Both the position numbers and the translations under genes were made by a program. The notes under the pieces are model-generated. The model made no database searches, was not told where the DNA came from, and saw nothing but the letters and a program-made list of their open reading frames with translations. Of a stretch of 24,189 nt of DNA, positions 15,087-23,150 are shown in pieces. How positions within the stretch are numbered: position 1 is the stretch's first letter; every line of letters begins with the position of its first letter. Source of the DNA: an uncultured Mycolicibacterium sp. (lineage in GTDB: Bacteria > Actinomycetota > Actinomycetes > Mycobacteriales > Mycobacteriaceae); assembly GCF_937941905.1 (NCBI RefSeq), contig NZ_CALDGS010000080.1, positions 1-24,189 on the forward strand, read 5' to 3'.

Positions 15087-16043
15087 CTAACGGTCGTAGG
15101 ACTGCCAGCCGGCGGGCCCGGTCCACGGCGCGCCGTCGACGAGCACCCGGCCCGGGCCGGCGGCCACCCGCCCGATCACCCGCCAGCCCGGCGGCGGGTC
15201 GGCCGGGAAGGTGGCCACCAGGGCGTGGTCCTCCCCGCCGCCGAGCACGCACGCCCAGGCGTCGGCGCCGGTGGCCGCGACCGCGTCGTGGTCGGCGGCC
15301 AGTGCGGCGGTGGACAACTCGATGGTCACCCCGGAGGCCTCGGCGACGTGGGTCAGGTCGGCGACCAGCCCGTCGGACACGTCGGTCATCGCCCTCGCCC
15401 CGGCCGCGGCCGCCGCCGGGCCCTGCCGGTACGGCGGCTCCGGCACCAGATGCCGGCGCCGCAGCTCGGGGAACGCTTCGATTCCGTTGTGCCACAGCCA
15501 CAGTCCCGCCGCCGAGCGGCCCAGCTCGCCGGCCACCGCGACCAGGTCGCCGGGCCGGGCGCCGTCCCGGCGCACCGGTGGCCGGCCCTGCAGGTCGCCG
15601 AGCACGGTCACCGACACCACCCAGCACGGCGCGGCCACCATGTCGCCGCCGACCACGCCGGCACCGAGCCGGCCGGCCTCGGCCCACAGCCCGTCGGCGA
15701 GTTCGGCCGCCCGGTCCAGCGGGGTGTCCGGCGGGGCGCCGAACGCGACCACGAACGCGGTGGGCACCGCGCCCATCGCCGCGATGTCGGCGGCGTTCTG
15801 GGCGACGGCCTTGCGGCCGATGTCGTGCGGCGCCGACCACTGAAGCCGGAAGTGCCGGTCCTGCACCAGCATGTCGGTCGAGATCACGGTGCGCCCGTCC
15901 GGCGCGGTCACCACCGCGGCGTCGTCGCCGGGCCCCAGCAGCACTCCCGGTGGTTGCCGGCGACCGGCCACCACCCGCGCGATGGCGGCGAACTCCCCCA
16001 CCGCGGCGAGGGTTTCGTCGCCGGCCGCGCCGTCGGTCGTCAT
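15087..16043 (-). CDS. thiL: Thiamine-monophosphate kinase
   Basis: The 318-residue enzyme phosphorylates TMP to thiamine diphosphate with ATP, the last step of the cofactor pathway. It belongs to the PurM/AIR-synthase-like superfamily. Visible signatures are LLGPGDDAAVV (35-45, metal-binding Asp pair), STDMLVQDRHF, the NAADIAAMGA helix, GGDMVAAP, and MTDVSDGLVADL in the second domain. ATG at 16043 with AGGAGGG just upstream (16052-16046). It heads a thiL-ung unit and is divergent from the small Lrp-type gene. In M. tuberculosis I recall IS1538 genes (Rv2978c-Rv2979c) next to thiL; none is present here. Confidence 0.96.
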   Translation of the reverse strand: MTTDGAAGDETLAAVGEFAAIARVVAGRRQPPGVLLGPGDDAAVVTAPDGRTVISTDMLVQDRHFRLQWSAPHDIGRKAVAQNAADIAAMGAVPTAFVVAFGAPPDTPLDRAAELADGLWAEAGRLGAGVVGGDMVAAPCWVVSVTVLGDLQGRPPVRRDGARPGDLVAVAGELGRSAAGLWLWHNGIEAFPELRRRHLVPEPPYRQGPAAAAAGARAMTDVSDGLVADLTHVAEASGVTIELSTAALAADHDAVAATGADAWACVLGGGEDHALVATFPADPPPGWRVIGRVAAGPGRVLVDGAPWTGPAGWQSYDR

Positions 16044-16077
16044 ACCCCTCCTGTCGCGGCCCCGGTCCGCTGATGGC

Positions 16078-16096
16078 CCGGTACCGGTACGGTACG
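16078..16096. repeat. Triple GGTAC motif in the thiL/Lrp-domain divergent spacer
   Basis: GGTAC occurs three times within 16 bases (16080-16084, 16086-16090, 16091-16095), the first inside the perfect 10-bp palindrome CCGGTACCGG (16078-16087). It sits between two divergent genes and overlaps possible -10 sequences on both strands, so an operator role is plausible but unproven. Confidence 0.4.
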
Positions 16097-16124
16097 TTGA
16101 TCCCTGCGGCCTGGAGTCTATGCA
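16097..16124 (+). promoter_or_regulatory. Possible promoter of the Lrp-domain/DUF3515 unit
   Basis: TTGATC (16097-16102) and TATGCA (16119-16124) are 16 bases apart, predicting a start about 26 nt before the GTG. The -10 is a weak match, so this is tentative. Confidence 0.3.
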
Positions 16125-16156
16125 GGGCGTCGACGGAGGGTGACGGAGGAATACGG

Positions 16157-16399
16157 GTGGTCGAGGCGTTCGTGCTGATCCAGACCGAGGTGGGCCGGGC
16201 CGGACTCGTCGCCGACGAGATCGCCGGACTCCCGGGGGTGCGCAGCGCCGAGTACGTCACCGGGCCCTACGACGTGGTGGTCCGGGCCGAGGCCGAGGAT
16301 CTCGACCGGCTGCGCACCGAGGTGGTGGCGCCGATCCAGCGGGTGGCCGGGGTGACCCGCACCCTGACCTGCCCGGTGGCGGCCCGCGGGAGCTCATAG
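16157..16399 (+). CDS. Stand-alone Lrp/AsnC-type ligand-binding (RAM) domain protein
   Basis: The 80-residue protein has only the C-terminal effector/oligomerisation fold of Lrp/AsnC regulators: a predicted beta-alpha-beta-beta-alpha-beta pattern with VEAFVLIQTEVGRAG, the LPGVRSAEYVTGPYDVVVR strand pair (GPYD at 36-39) and a final strand GVTRTLTCPV. There is no helix-turn-helix. Such SraA/RAM-like proteins bind amino acids or form mixed oligomers with full regulators; the ligand is unknown. GTG at 16157 has GGAGGA at 16145-16150, an ideal spacing. DUF3515 starts 5 bases after its stop, so they form one unit. Too short for many gene finders. Confidence 0.82.
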   Translation: MVEAFVLIQTEVGRAGLVADEIAGLPGVRSAEYVTGPYDVVVRAEAEDLDRLRTEVVAPIQRVAGVTRTLTCPVAARGSS

Positions 16400-16404
16400 G
16401 CTGG

Positions 16405-16968
16405 ATGGCCGTGGTGGGTGAGAACCCGGTTCCCGACGAACCCGACGGCCCGCCGCGGGCGGTGCTGATCGCCGCGATCGCGGTGGCCGCGGCCGCGGTG
16501 GTGGCGGTGCTGACGGTGGCCGCGCTGCGCCAGGCCGCCCCCGAGCTGCAGCCGGTCGCCATCGCGGCGGTGCCGGCCCCGCAGGCCGAGGACCCGGCCT
16601 GTGCGGCGCTGCTCGACGCGCTGCCCGAGCGGCTCGGCGACTACCGCCGCGCGCCGACCCTGGATCCGACCCCGGCGGGCACCGCGGCCTGGCAGGCCGA
16701 TCCGGGCCAGGAGGCGGTGATCCTGCGCTGCGGGCTTCAGCGGCCGGCCGACTTCGTGGTGGGCGCCCCGCTGCAGGTGGTCGACGCGGTGCAGTGGTTC
16801 CGCGCCGGCGCCGAGACGGACCGCAGCACCTGGTTCGCCGTCGACCGCCCGGTCTACGTCGCGGTCACGCTGCCGGCCGACTCCGGTCCGGCGCCGATGC
16901 AGCAGCTCTCGGCGACCATCGACCAGGTGCTGCCGGCCCGGGAGATCGACCCCGCCCCGCCGCGTTAG
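16405..16968 (+). CDS. DUF3515 family membrane-anchored protein (Rv2980-like)
   Basis: The 187-residue protein has one hydrophobic segment at about residues 19-41 (VLIAAIAVAAAAVVAVLTVA) and then an exported domain with two cysteines (in EDPACAALLDALP and ILRCGLQRP) that could form a disulfide. The pattern of a short acidic N-terminal tail, membrane span and DPACxxLL...YRR is typical of actinobacterial DUF3515 proteins, whose function is unknown. ATG at 16405, 5 bases after the Lrp-domain gene. Its TAG overlaps the ddl TAA on the other strand (TTAG, 16965-16968). A position opposite the D-Ala-D-Ala ligase gene is conserved in mycobacteria (Rv2980/Rv2981c) from memory. Confidence 0.85.
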   Translation: MAVVGENPVPDEPDGPPRAVLIAAIAVAAAAVVAVLTVAALRQAAPELQPVAIAAVPAPQAEDPACAALLDALPERLGDYRRAPTLDPTPAGTAAWQADPGQEAVILRCGLQRPADFVVGAPLQVVDAVQWFRAGAETDRSTWFAVDRPVYVAVTLPADSGPAPMQQLSATIDQVLPAREIDPAPPR

Positions 16969-18089
16969 CGCAGCCCGGTGCCGCGGGCCAGCGCGGTCTC
17001 GACCATCGTCGACAGCAGCGTCGGGTAGTCCACGCCGCTGGCCGCCCACATCCGCGGGTACATCGAGATGGTGGTGAACCCGGGCATGGTGTTGATCTCG
17101 TTGACCACCGGGCCGGCGTCGGTGAGGAAGAAGTCCACCCGGGCCAGGCCCTGGCAGTCCAGCGCGTGGAACGCCCGCACCGCCAGCCTGCGCACCGCGT
17201 CGGCGGCCGCGGCGTCGATCGCGGCCGGTACGTCGAGCTCGGCGGAGTCCTGCAGGTACTTGGTGTCGAAGTCGTAGAACCCGTCCTCGCGGCCGGCCAC
17301 GCCGCCGACCCGGATCTCGCCGACCGTGCTGGCCGCGACCCGGCCGTCGGGGTATTCCAGCACCCCGCACTCGATCTCGCGGCCGACGATGGCGGCCTCG
17401 ACGATCACCTTGGGGTCGTGGCGGCGGGCCTCGGCGACGGCGGCGTCCAACTGCTCCCAGCAGGTCACCCGGCTCACCCCGATCGAGGAGCCGCCGCGGG
17501 CGGGTTTGACGAACACCGGCAGCCCGAGCCGGTCCCGCTCCGCCGGGGTGAGGGTGTCCCGTCCGGCCCGCAGCACCACGTGGTCGCCCACCGGCAGCCC
17601 CTCGGCGGCCAGCAGCTTCTTGGTGAACTCCTTGTCCATCCCGGCCGCGCTGGCCAGCACCCCGGCCCCCACGTAGGGCACCCCGGCCAGCTCCAGCAGG
17701 CCCTGGATGGTGCCGTCCTCGCCGTACGGGCCGTGCAGCACCGGGAACACCACGTCGACGGTGGCCAGCACGTCCCGGCCGGCCCCGTCCAGCGCGACGA
17801 ACCGGCCGGCCCGCGCCGGGTCGGCCGGCAGGGTCAGCTCGGTGCCGTCGGCCGCGTCGACCCGCGGCAGCCGTCCGTCGACGATGGCCAGCCGGTCCGG
17901 GTCGGCGTCGGTGAGCACCCAGGTGCCTTCCGGGGTGATGCCGACCGCGGTCACCTCGTAGCGGTCACGGTCCAGATTGCGCAGGATGCTGCCCGCCGAC
18001 ACACACGAGATCGAGTGTTCCGGGCTGCGGCCGCCGTAGAGCACGGCGACGCGGGTACGTGCGGCGGAGCGGTCGTGGCGGGCGGTCAC
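16965..18089 (-). CDS. ddl: D-alanine--D-alanine ligase
   Basis: The 374-residue ATP-grasp enzyme makes the D-Ala-D-Ala dipeptide for peptidoglycan in the cytosol and is a known target of D-cycloserine. Motifs in order: GGRSPEHSIS at 19-28, HGPYGEDGT at 119-127, ATP loop KPARGGSSIGVS at 195-206, CQGLARVDFF at 312-321, and NEINTMPGFT at 330-339 with the metal-binding Glu and Asn. GTG at 18089 gives MTARHDRSAARTRVAV, a length matching M. tuberculosis Ddl (373). The 64-base gap after the lyase gene could hold its own promoter, but I see no clear boxes. It terminates by overlapping DUF3515. Confidence 0.97.
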   Translation of the reverse strand: MTARHDRSAARTRVAVLYGGRSPEHSISCVSAGSILRNLDRDRYEVTAVGITPEGTWVLTDADPDRLAIVDGRLPRVDAADGTELTLPADPARAGRFVALDGAGRDVLATVDVVFPVLHGPYGEDGTIQGLLELAGVPYVGAGVLASAAGMDKEFTKKLLAAEGLPVGDHVVLRAGRDTLTPAERDRLGLPVFVKPARGGSSIGVSRVTCWEQLDAAVAEARRHDPKVIVEAAIVGREIECGVLEYPDGRVAASTVGEIRVGGVAGREDGFYDFDTKYLQDSAELDVPAAIDAAAADAVRRLAVRAFHALDCQGLARVDFFLTDAGPVVNEINTMPGFTTISMYPRMWAASGVDYPTLLSTMVETALARGTGLR

Positions 18090-18153
18090 AGTCTAGAGAG
18101 GCTACCGTCCGCCGCCGCGGCGCCGGACGACCGCACCGACCCACGCGATCCGG

Positions 18154-19257
18154 TCAGGACAGCGCCCGGGCGACGTCGTCGAGCAGGTCGTCGGTGTCCT
18201 CGATGCCGGCCGAGATCCGCACGAATCCGTCGCCGACCGCGTCCCCCCAGCGGGCCCGCCGGTCGACGCTGGTGTGGATGCCGCCGAAGCTGGTGGCCGC
18301 CACCAGCAGGGCGCTGCGCTCGACCAGTGCGTGCGCGGCGGCGGCGTCGGCCAGTTCGACGGCGACCAGCCCGCCGAACCGGCGCATCTGGGCCCGGGCC
18401 ACCGGGTGTGCCGGGTCGTCGGGCAGTCCGGGATAGCGCACCGAGCGCACCGCCGGGTGGCCGGCCAGCATCACCGCCAGCGCCTGCGCGTTGGCGCACT
18501 GCCGTTCGAACCGCAGTCCGGCGCTGCCCAGGCTGCGCAGCACCAGCCAGGCCTCCAGCGCCCCGAGCACCGGCCCGGCCAGCAGCCGTTCCCGCTCCAC
18601 CGCCGCCATCAGTTCCGGCCGACTGCCGGCGACGTAGCCGGCGATCAGATCGCTGTGCCCGGAAAGCGATTTCGTCGCGCTGGCCACAACCAGATCAGCA
18701 CCAAGTGAAAGCGGTTGCTGCCCAAATGGTGTCGCTGTGGTGTTATCGACAACCAAAGTGGCACCGCGGCTTCGGCAGACCATCGCCAGCCGGTGCAGGT
18801 CCACCACGTCCAGCCCCGGGTTCGCCGGCGTCTCGGCCAGCACCACGTCGGCCGCGCCGGCCGCCTCGCAGATCTGCGCCGCCGTCGCCTCGACGACGTT
18901 TATTCCTTGTGGCACAAGGTATTCAGCTGCATACCGGCGGACCTGGTAGTAGCCGTCGGCGGGCACGACCACCGTGGCGCCGGGAGTGGCGAGCGCCCGC
19001 AGCACGCTGGTGATGGCGGCCATCCCGGAGCCGAAGATCAGCGCCGAGGCCGCGCCCTCGAGTTCGGCAAGTGCCGATTCCAGTTGCCGCCAGGTCGGAT
19101 TCGAAGCCCGGCCGTAGGTGTCGAGGGGTTCCGACTCGTCCGGGCTCAGATGGAAGGTCGACGCCGGCACCGGCACCGGCGCGATCGGCTGGCCTGGAAC
19201 GAATTGTCCACCAACAGCTTTCACACTGCGAGTGGAATCTCCGTACCGACCGTCCAT
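18154..19257 (-). CDS. Cys/Met-metabolism PLP enzyme, cystathionine gamma-lyase-like
   Basis: The 367-residue fold-type I PLP enzyme has TYGRASNPT (47-55, with Y48 and R50 that contact the neighbouring PLP phosphate), FGSGMAAITSVL (75-86), D171 (VVDNTTATP) under the pyridine nitrogen, and Schiff-base lysine K196 in SATKSLSGH. It resembles actinobacterial cystathionine gamma-lyases, but gamma-synthase or methionine gamma-lyase cannot be excluded. ATG at 19257 has GGAG seven bases upstream within the gpsA stop region. It lies between gpsA and ddl, where M. tuberculosis has no gene as I recall. Codon use is patchy: 18660-18770 and 18890-18945 are clearly AT-richer (CTT, TCA, AAA, GTT). Confidence 0.88.
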   Translation of the reverse strand: MDGRYGDSTRSVKAVGGQFVPGQPIAPVPVPASTFHLSPDESEPLDTYGRASNPTWRQLESALAELEGAASALIFGSGMAAITSVLRALATPGATVVVPADGYYQVRRYAAEYLVPQGINVVEATAAQICEAAGAADVVLAETPANPGLDVVDLHRLAMVCRSRGATLVVDNTTATPFGQQPLSLGADLVVASATKSLSGHSDLIAGYVAGSRPELMAAVERERLLAGPVLGALEAWLVLRSLGSAGLRFERQCANAQALAVMLAGHPAVRSVRYPGLPDDPAHPVARAQMRRFGGLVAVELADAAAAHALVERSALLVAATSFGGIHTSVDRRARWGDAVGDGFVRISAGIEDTDDLLDDVARALS

Positions 19258-19261
19258 GGCG

Positions 19262-20260
19262 CTACTCCGGTTTCGTGCGACGGCCGAGCAGCAGCACCAC
19301 CGCCTCCTCGACCGAGAGGCCCTCGTGGCAGACCCGGTAGACCGCCTCGGTCAGCGGCATCTCCACCCCGTAGCTGGAGGCCAGCGCCAGCACCGACCGG
19401 CAGCTGGCCACCCCCTCGGCGACGTGCCCGCCGACGGCCTCGCGGGCCGCCTCCATGCTGCCGCCCTTGCCCAGGCACTCGCCGAAGGTGCGGTTGCGCG
19501 AGTACCGCGAGGTGCAGGTGGCCACCAGGTCCCCCACCCCGGCCAGCCCGGCCAGCGTCTCGACCTTGCCGCCCAGCGCGATGCCCAGCCGCATGATCTC
19601 GGCCAGCCCGCGGGTGATCAGCGCCGCGGCGGTGTTCTCCCCCAGCCCGACGCCCGCGGCCATACCGCAGGCCAGGGCGATGACGTTCTTGCAGGCCCCG
19701 CCCACCTCCGCACCGATCACGTCGGCGTTGGTGTACGGCCGGAAGTAACCGGTGGACAGGGCCCGCTGCAGCGCCACCGCGCGGCCGGAGTCCGGGCAGG
19801 CCACCACGGTGGCGGCCGGCTGCTCGTCGGCGATCTCGCTGGCCAGGTTGGGGCCGGTCACCACCGCGACCCGCGCCGGATCGGCCCCGGTGACCTGGAC
19901 GATCACCTGGCTCATCCGCATCAGGGTGCCCAGCTCGATGCCCTTGGCCAGGCTCACCAGGGTGGCGTCGGCGCCGATGTGCTCGCGCCAGCCGGTGAGG
20001 TTCTCCCGCATCGTCTGGGCCGGCACCCCGAGGAACACCGTGCACGCGCCCGCCAGCGCCTCGGCCGGGTCCGCGGTGGCGCGGATCGCCTTGGGCAGCT
20101 CCACGTCGCCGAGATAGTGCGTGTTGCGGTGCGTGGTGTTGATCTCCTCGGCCAGCTCCGCTCGGCGGGCCCACAGCGTGACGTTGTTGCCCGCGTCCGC
20201 CAGCACCTTGGCCAGTGCGGTTCCCCACGCACCGGCTCCCATCACCGCCGCCTCCACCAC
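19262..20260 (-). CDS. gpsA: Glycerol-3-phosphate dehydrogenase [NAD(P)+]
   Basis: The 332-residue enzyme reduces dihydroxyacetone phosphate to sn-glycerol-3-phosphate for phospholipid synthesis. Rossmann motif GAGAWGT at 8-14, the SLAKGIE segment with K106, TGPNLASEIA at 136-144, and catalytic K191 in GGACKNVIAL followed by the helical C-terminal domain (AEIMRLGIALGG, AGVGDLVATCTS). The GTG at 20260 is taken as start; a GTG at 20257 is equally possible. It heads a gpsA-lyase-ddl unit, with the next ATG 4 bases after its TAG. Divergent from fbiD over 53 bases. Confidence 0.96.
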   Translation of the reverse strand: MVEAAVMGAGAWGTALAKVLADAGNNVTLWARRAELAEEINTTHRNTHYLGDVELPKAIRATADPAEALAGACTVFLGVPAQTMRENLTGWREHIGADATLVSLAKGIELGTLMRMSQVIVQVTGADPARVAVVTGPNLASEIADEQPAATVVACPDSGRAVALQRALSTGYFRPYTNADVIGAEVGGACKNVIALACGMAAGVGLGENTAAALITRGLAEIMRLGIALGGKVETLAGLAGVGDLVATCTSRYSRNRTFGECLGKGGSMEAAREAVGGHVAEGVASCRSVLALASSYGVEMPLTEAVYRVCHEGLSVEEAVVLLLGRRTKPE

Positions 20261-20313
20261 GGCTTCACCCTAGCGCGACGGCCGGGGCGGCCGGACTGGC
20301 AGGATGGGCCGAT

Positions 20314-20925
20314 ATGAGCGGTGTCGCGGTGGTGATCGCCGTCAAACGGCTGGCCACGGCCAAGTCGCGGCTGGCGGCGGCGTTTCCGGCCGCCGTGCGC
20401 GAGGACCTGGTGCTGGCCATGCTGGCCGACACGGTCGCGGCGGCCGCCGCGGTCGCCCCGGTGACCGTGATCACCCCCGATCCCACCGCCGCCGCGGCCG
20501 CGCGGGCGGCCGGTGCGGCGGTGCTGCCCGACCCCACCCCGCCGGAGCATCCCGACCCGCTGAACAACGCGATCCGCAGCGCCGAGGCGCGGCTGCGTCC
20601 CGGCGCGCCGAATCTCGTGGCGCTGCAAGGTGATCTCCCGGCGCTGCGGGCGGCGGAACTGGCCGCGGCGATCGCGGCGGCCGGCCCGGCCGGGCGCAGC
20701 TTCGTCACCGACCGGCACGGCACCGGCACCACCGCGCTGTTCGGCTTCGGCACCGGGCTGCGGCCGGCCTTCGGACCGGATTCGGCCAACCGCCATCGCG
20801 TTTCGGGTGCGGTGCAACTGGCCGGGGACTGGCCGGGGCTGCGCTGCGACATCGACACCCCGGCCGATCTGACCGCCGCCCGGGCGCTGGGGCTGGGCCC
20901 GCGCACCGCCGCTGTGCTGGGCTGA
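20314..20925 (+). CDS. fbiD: Phosphoenolpyruvate guanylyltransferase (coenzyme F420 biosynthesis)
   Basis: The 203-residue CofC/FbiD-type nucleotidyltransferase is orthologous to remembered Rv2983. It activates phosphoenolpyruvate with GTP to make the precursor joined to Fo by FbiA, giving dehydro-F420. Visible features: N-terminal nucleotide motif VIAVKRLATAKSRL (7-20), metal-binding LQGDLPAL with D107, GTGTTALFGFG at 136-146, and RCDIDTPADL at 177-186 with D179/D181. ATG at 20314 has only weak upstream purines. It is very Ala-rich in codons 40-70. It is followed 39 bases on by ppk1; the other F420 genes (fbiA, fbiB, fbiC) are not in this window. Confidence 0.94.
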   Translation: MSGVAVVIAVKRLATAKSRLAAAFPAAVREDLVLAMLADTVAAAAAVAPVTVITPDPTAAAAARAAGAAVLPDPTPPEHPDPLNNAIRSAEARLRPGAPNLVALQGDLPALRAAELAAAIAAAGPAGRSFVTDRHGTGTTALFGFGTGLRPAFGPDSANRHRVSGAVQLAGDWPGLRCDIDTPADLTAARALGLGPRTAAVLG

Positions 20926-20964
20926 TCCGCGACCGCCGGTAGCCGCGGCGGCCGGTCATGGGGG

Positions 20965-23130
20965 ATGATCGGGGGGATGACCGAAGCCCAGTCCCGTACC
21001 GACACCAACGGGTGGTTGGGGCGCGACTCCGCCCCGGCGGCCCCGCCCGCGGCGACGCTGCCCGCCATCGACAACGCGCTGCCCGAGGACCGCTACCTCA
21101 ACCGCGAACTGAGCTGGCTGGACTTCAATGCCCGGGTGCTGGCGCTGGCGGCCGACCCGTCGCTGCCGCTGCTGGAGCGGCTGAAGTTCCTGGCCATCTT
21201 CGCGTCCAATCTCGACGAGTTCTACATGGTGCGGGTGGCCGGCCTGAAACGCCGCCACCAGATGGGGCTGTCGGTGCGCTCGGCCGACGGCCTCTCGCCG
21301 CGCGAGCAGTTGCGCCGGATCAGCGAACGCACCCAGCAGCTGGTCAAGCGGCACGCCCACGTCTTCCTCGATCTGGTCCGCCCGGCACTGGCCGAGCAGG
21401 GCATCGTCATCGTCACCTGGAACGAGCTCGACGACGACGAGAAGGAACGCCTGTCGACCTACTTCCACGAGCAGGTGTTCCCGGTGCTCACCCCGCTGGC
21501 GGTGGACCCGGCGCATCCGTTCCCGTTCGTGTCCGGCCTCAGCCTGAACCTGGCGATCACGGTGCGCCACCCCGAGGACGGCGGCCAGCACTTCGCGCGA
21601 ATCAAGGTGCCCGACAACGTCGACCGGTTCGTCGAACTCAAGCCGCGCGACCGGGCCGACGGCGTGGTGCGGTTCCTGCCGATGGAGGAGCTGATCGCGG
21701 CGTTTCTGCCGGTGCTGTTCCCCGGCCTGGAGATCGTCGAGCACCACGCCTTCCGGATCACCCGCAACGCCGACTTCGAGGTCGAGGAGGACCGCGACGA
21801 GGACCTGCTCAAGGCGCTGGAGCGGGAACTGGCGCGGCGCCGGTTCGGTTCGCCGGTGCGGCTGGAGGTCTCCGACGACATGACCGACAGCATGCTCGAG
21901 CTGCTGCTGCGCGAACTCGACGTCGATCCCGACGACGTCGTCGAGGTGCCCGGGCTGCTGGATCTGTCCTCGCTGTGGCAGATCTACAACATCGACCGGC
22001 CGGCACTGAAGGATCCGCCGTTCGTGCCGGCCACCCCGCCCGCGTTCGGCGAACGCGAGACGCCCAAGAGCATCTTCGCCGCGCTGCGCGACGGCGACGT
22101 ACTGGTGCACCATCCCTACGACTCGTTCTCCACCACCGTGCAGCGGTTCATCGAGCAGGCGGCGGCCGACCCGAACGTGTTGGCGATCAAGCAGACGCTG
22201 TACCGCACCTCCGGCGACTCGCCGATCGTCAACGCGCTCATCGACGCCGCCGAGGCCGGTAAGCAGGTGGTCGCGCTGGTGGAGATCAAGGCCCGGTTCG
22301 ACGAGCAGGCCAACATCAAGTGGGCACGCACCCTCGAGCAGGCCGGGGTGCACGTGGTGTACGGGCTGATCGGGCTCAAGACGCACTGCAAGACCGCACT
22401 GGTGGTGCGCCGCGAGGGTTCGGTGATCCGGCGCTACTGCCACATCGGCACCGGCAACTACAACCCGAAGACGGCCCGGCTCTACGAGGACATCGGGTTG
22501 CTGACCGCCGCACCGGACATCGGCGCCGACCTGACCGACCTGTTCAACTCGCTGACCGGGTACTCGCGCAAGGAGTCCTACCGCAATCTGCTGGTCGCCC
22601 CCTACGGCGTGCGCAAGGGCATCATCGAGCGGATCGAGCGGGAGATCGCCGCCACCCGGGAGGGTGCCGAGGGCCGGATCCGGCTGAAGGCCAACGCCCT
22701 GGTCGACGAGCAGGTGATCGACGCGCTGTACCGCGCCTCGCAGGCCGGGGTGCGGGTGGAGGTGGTGGTGCGCGGCATCTGCGCGCTGCGGCCCGGGGTG
22801 CCCGGCTACTCCGAGAACATCACCGTCCGCTCGATCCTGGGGCGGTTCCTCGAGCACTCCCGGGTGATCCACTTCCGGGCCATCAACGAGTTCTGGATCG
22901 GCAGCGCGGACATGATGCACCGCAACCTCGACCGCCGGGTGGAGGTGATGGTGCAGGTCAAGGATCCGCGCCTGACCGCCGAGCTCGACGAGATCCTGGA
23001 ATCGGCACTGCATCCGGCCACCCGGTGCTGGGAGCTGATGCCCGACGGCCAGTGGCTGGCCTCGCCACGGGAGGGCGCGTCGGTGCGCGACCACCAGGAG
23101 TGGCTGATGAAACGGCACCGCTACAACTGA
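20965..23130 (+). CDS. ppk: Polyphosphate kinase 1
   Basis: The 721-residue enzyme reversibly polymerises ATP gamma-phosphate into polyphosphate. The N-terminal domain begins RYLNRELSWLDFNARVLALA, followed by ASNLDEFYMVRVAG (ATP/dimer region) and two phospholipase-D-like C-terminal domains. The autophosphorylated histidine is H474 (KTHCK), and the second active-site histidine is H493 (RYCHIGTGNYN), 19 residues apart as in E. coli PPK1. The start is either ATG 20965 or ATG 20977 (MTEAQSRTD); the second has a G-run directly touching it, so the choice is unsure. The first 35 residues are variable in the family. mutT1 follows 20 bases downstream. Confidence 0.97.
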   Translation: MIGGMTEAQSRTDTNGWLGRDSAPAAPPAATLPAIDNALPEDRYLNRELSWLDFNARVLALAADPSLPLLERLKFLAIFASNLDEFYMVRVAGLKRRHQMGLSVRSADGLSPREQLRRISERTQQLVKRHAHVFLDLVRPALAEQGIVIVTWNELDDDEKERLSTYFHEQVFPVLTPLAVDPAHPFPFVSGLSLNLAITVRHPEDGGQHFARIKVPDNVDRFVELKPRDRADGVVRFLPMEELIAAFLPVLFPGLEIVEHHAFRITRNADFEVEEDRDEDLLKALERELARRRFGSPVRLEVSDDMTDSMLELLLRELDVDPDDVVEVPGLLDLSSLWQIYNIDRPALKDPPFVPATPPAFGERETPKSIFAALRDGDVLVHHPYDSFSTTVQRFIEQAAADPNVLAIKQTLYRTSGDSPIVNALIDAAEAGKQVVALVEIKARFDEQANIKWARTLEQAGVHVVYGLIGLKTHCKTALVVRREGSVIRRYCHIGTGNYNPKTARLYEDIGLLTAAPDIGADLTDLFNSLTGYSRKESYRNLLVAPYGVRKGIIERIEREIAATREGAEGRIRLKANALVDEQVIDALYRASQAGVRVEVVVRGICALRPGVPGYSENITVRSILGRFLEHSRVIHFRAINEFWIGSADMMHRNLDRRVEVMVQVKDPRLTAELDEILESALHPATRCWELMPDGQWLASPREGASVRDHQEWLMKRHRYN

Positions 23131-23150
23131 ACCCGCGCGGCAGGAGTCGA

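Noticed and set aside
20261..20313. Promoter boxes in the gpsA/fbiD divergent spacer
   Set aside because: The 53-base spacer shows no pair of elements I could support.
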